From positions 1,048 to 22,655 of the forward strand of contig NW_014013058.1 in NCBI RefSeq assembly GCF_000611645.1: a stretch of 21,608 nt of DNA. Direction: 5' to 3'. Positions 19,034 through 21,608 of this stretch are shown here, in pieces. Below the pieces are notes generated by a model. The model was not told where the DNA came from. It was given only the letters and a program-made list of their open reading frames with translations, and searched no databases. The position numbers and the translations under genes are program-made. Origin of the DNA: Monoraphidium neglectum (Eukaryota; Chlorophyta; Chlorophyceae; Sphaeropleales; Selenastraceae). Each line of letters opens with the position of its first letter. Position 1 is the stretch's first letter.

Positions 19034-20408
19034 ACCCCACTGCGTGGTTTCGTCGACGAACCCGACACCGACCCCCGGGCAACCCGGTGAGTGGTGTGTT
19101 TCGGGCCGCGATCGTATTTAGGAGCACATGTAGTTCCTCCCTCGATGAGAAATAGACTGCCTGCGCAGCACAGGTCGCAGGAGCCGCGGCCCCTGTGCTT
19201 CTCAGCCAGTCCAAGACTCAAGGGCACGACCGGCCAAACCTCTGTCGACCCCAACCGGCGCTGTGGTGCCTCAGCTCCCTGACGCGCTGGCCGAGGCGCG
19301 CGCGCTGTGGGGTGCGGGACCTGTGCGTTTGGCGCTGCGTGCGTCAGCCTGCAGCACTGCGACGCGCCTCTGAGCCTGTCTTCTCGCGAGCGTCCACTTT
19401 GCACCGTGCACCGGCGCCACGCGGGGGTGAGCGCCCGGCTGCCTGTTACAGGCGGGCCGGGACCAAGAGCCCCGACAGAAGGGACGGCCGGCCCGCGCGC
19501 AGCGGCCCGCACGTGCCAGCCGACAGCCGCATGGGTTTGAGGGTGGGCGGGCGGGCGGGCAGACGCGGGAGGCGCAGGGATTAAGCGGGGCCGCGCGCTC
19601 GCGCACGCGAGCCCGCACATTCGAACGGCCGCCCGCGGCAAGAGAGACGAGAGCTGGGAAGGTGATGGGGTGGAAGACCAAGAAATCAGGGTCGGAACGA
19701 GGATGAAAACCGGAACCTAATGCGCCCCGCCATGCCTATTCACCATCAATATTCGGCCGCCGCTGCGACGGAGGCAATGGCGAATGGGGCGCGGCGCGAC
19801 GCTCCCCGCCGCCGCCCGCCCGCCCGCGCTCGGCGCGCCGGAGGCTGAGGGTTTCCGGCGGCTGCGGCCGAGCGAGGGTGTCGAGGCAAGCAGGGGCGGG
19901 CGCATGAAGACTGCGAACGGAGACAACCCCTGAGCCACTGGCCGCGCCTGGCTCTTGCGGCGACGCGCGCCAGAGCCGACGGCAGCAGGGCGGGGTGCGG
20001 TAGAATCACACATAAACAAATTTCTAGCCGGGAACCAACGCGCTATATCAGCAACGAAACTCAGGCATGCGATTGGGGCCAGCCGCCCGCAGCAGGGCGA
20101 GAGTGGGGCCGTGGGGCTGCTGTTGGTCCGGGGCGCGGGCCGCCGCCACAAAGATCCCCTTGGCGCGTGGCGCTCGCGCGCTGGGAATCAGGGCGCGGAG
20201 GGGTTGGCCAAAAAAGCGCGCCCCCCGCCGAAACCAGCGCCGCCACCAGGGCTCAAGCCGCCGCCGCCGCCGACTCGGCCTGCGCCGCAGTCGCGCTCCG
20301 GTCGGGGCCAGGGGCTGCGCAGGGCGCACTCGGCGGGCCCGCAGCCACGCCTGGCGCTCTGGTGTCGCAAGCGCCCCCACGCGGCCGCGCCTGTACCCGC
20401 CGGCGCCC
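19034..20408. other. Intergenic region between the nine-exon gene and the PP2A subunit
   Basis: No supported coding exon was found. From right to left it should hold the 3' UTR of the PP2A subunit and then the promoter of the nine-exon gene. Minus-strand TGTAA at 19446-19450 is a candidate poly(A) signal for the PP2A gene, about 960 nt after its stop. The high GC keeps many domain-free frames open. Confidence 0.4.
19446..19450 (-). terminator. Candidate TGTAA poly(A) signal for the PP2A B' gene
   Basis: TGTAA on the minus strand about 960 nt downstream of the B56 stop; the only one noticed before the next gene. Consensus match only. Confidence 0.3.
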
Positions 20409-20677
20409 TCATCGCCGCACCAACAGCGGGGTATATGTTTCGCTGCCGCTGCCGACCGCCCCGTTGGGCATGCCGCGGGCTGCGGCGGCCTTCGTCGCTT
20501 CCCGCGCCACGTCGCCCCACTGCCGCTGGCGCGCGTCGTCGCGCGCGCGCTGCTGCTGCTGCTCGTCCTCCCAGTGCTGCCGGCACTCCTCAAAGAGCTG
20601 GTCGTCCAGCTCCTGGGGGTTGCGCGCGTGTGTGAGTGCGCGTGCAGATGCGTGTGTGTGTGTGTGAATGTGTGTGA

Positions 20678-20709
<32 letters not shown>

Positions 20710-21297
20710 TGTATGGTGGGGGAGCACTACTGTGTGCTGAGTGCACGCGTGAGCATCTGTGTGCATGCGTGTTGTATGTGTGTTTTGTGTGTGCATGTTC
20801 GTGTAGTTGTTTGGGCCGGCGTGGTGTGTGTGTGTGTGTGTATGTGTGTGCGTGTGCGCACACATGCACCTGCGCACGGTGTCTGTGGCACGTTGTGCGA
20901 AGCGCGGCCACCGCGGCCCCTCAGGTACCGCGGCCGCGGCTGCTGGCTGCATCCCCAACCGGGGCCGGGGCCCCCAGATCAAACAGACCCCAACAAGACG
21001 CAGCCCTAGCGCAAAGCTGAGACGCAACGAGCAAGAGCCCGCGTGCGCAAGCGCGCGCGCGCCCCCCTGGTTGCCGGAAATGGCGTTGCAACACAGCTAA
21101 GAATTGGGCTGCCGCCGCCGGCAGCAGCAGCGGCAGCGGCAGCGGCGGGTGGTGGTGGGCGTCGGCTTTGTGTGTGAATGGGTGTGAGGTGAGGGAGTGC
21201 GGGGGGCAGACCGTGGGGAAGTTCTCACCTGGAACATCTTCCGGACGTTGAGTGTGAGGCCGTGGACTGCAGGATTCCAGTGGTTGGCCGCATTCTC
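20409..21297 (-). CDS. Protein phosphatase 2A B' (B56) regulatory subunit, C-terminal exons, partial
   Basis: B56 subunits are HEAT-like scaffolds that direct the PP2A catalytic dimer to substrates. Two exons are visible. Exon 21297-21229 (23 codons, phase 0 both ends) reads ENAANHWNPAVHGLTLNVRK then MFQ, matching the HWNxxVxxLTxNVRKxF signature at the end of the B56 repeat domain. Exon 20612-20409 continues ELDDQLFEECRQHWEDEQQQ, the family's PELFxECxxxFEEDE segment, then a Gln/Arg-rich helix with RQRQWGDVAREATKAA (plant KREATWKRLEEL), and a short tail ending YTPLLVRR before TGA at 20411-20409. The tail after the helix (about 20 residues from GMPNGAV) is not part of the conserved core as I recall it. 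All upstream exons lie beyond the right edge. Confidence 0.9.
20631..20868. repeat. TG/CA microsatellite tracts in the last B56 intron
   Basis: Interrupted (TG)n on the plus strand with an uninterrupted (TG)15 at 20679-20708 and a second cluster at 20822-20858. On the B56 transcript they are CA repeats in the intron at 20613-21228, starting very close to its 3' splice site. Confidence 0.9.
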
Positions 21298-21338
21298 CTG
21301 GTGTATGGGTGCAGGTGTGTGTGCGTGTATGTGTGTGA

Positions 21339-21396
<58 letters not shown>

Positions 21397-21608
21397 GTGT
21401 GTGTGAACGTGTGTGGGTGTGCATGTGTGTGCGTGTACACGCACGCGTATATGCTCGCCCACACGAAAGCGCCTCCGCATTCCCCCGCCTCAGCGCCCAC
21501 CTCAGCGTTCCCGCGGAACTCAACCCCCTCCCCTCCGCTCGTCTGGCGCCTTGGGCCTCTGACAGCTCACTGCCGCCCCGCCGCGGGCGCCCCCCCCCCC
21601 GGCCCCGC
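21298..21608 (-). repeat. B56 intron with a (GT)25 microsatellite
   Basis: An interrupted GT-rich tract at about 21306-21435 contains an uninterrupted (GT)25 at 21341-21390. On the B56 transcript this is (CA)25 ending about 43 nt upstream of the 3' splice site. Positions 21440-21608 show no recognisable exon, so the intron probably continues past the right edge. Confidence 0.75.

Noticed and set aside
20590..21027. His/Thr-rich reading frames over the TG/CA tracts
   Set aside because: Poly(HT) frames are translations of the dinucleotide repeat in an intron.
1..21608. CRISPR arrays, transposases, rRNA or viral genes
   Set aside because: Looked for on both strands. No spaced direct repeats, terminal repeats with a transposase, or rRNA/viral protein motifs were seen.

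Overview
The window looks like nuclear DNA of a green alga (Chlorophyta). It is very GC-rich, has frequent short introns of about 170-500 nt with GTGAG/GTGCG-type donors and CAG acceptors, carries intronic TG/CA microsatellites, and has TGTAA motifs downstream of several genes, the usual chlorophyte poly(A) signal. The gene content agrees: a plastid-type ATP/ADP carrier and a photorespiratory serine-glyoxylate aminotransferase with a mitochondrial-looking presequence. The genus cannot be named. Gene models were assembled by hand from splice-site phase and remembered family sequences; no alignment was run.

Layout: (1) 243-949, minus: two early exons of a plastidic ATP/ADP antiporter (TLC family) running off the left edge. 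(2) 2440-5877, minus: serine-glyoxylate aminotransferase, eight phase-consistent exons plus a candidate presequence exon. (3) 6985-8720, minus: a complete six-exon SSU72 RNA polymerase II CTD phosphatase of 193 aa. (4) 9436-10803, plus: a START-like/SRPBCC protein with a plastid-type leader, divergent from SSU72 and entering a 181-base N gap. (5) 11200-11793, plus: a J-domain with HPD that ends its gene; it may be the C-terminal half of the SRPBCC gene or a separate gene. (6) 13558-14184, plus: a TATA-led, intronless reading frame with a 7/11-residue coiled-coil repeat, interrupted by an in-frame TGA. (7) 14770-19033, minus: a nine-exon gene for an unrecognised Ser/Thr/Gln-rich protein of about 414 aa. 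(8) 20409-21297, minus: the last two exons of a PP2A B' (B56) regulatory subunit that runs off the right edge.

These are independent eukaryotic genes, not an operon. No mobile element, CRISPR array, rRNA or credible tRNA was seen. The least explained parts are the unrecognised nine-exon gene, the repeat protein with its stop codon and ACGT-rich promoter, and the possible SRPBCC/J-domain fusion. None amounts to proof of a new system.
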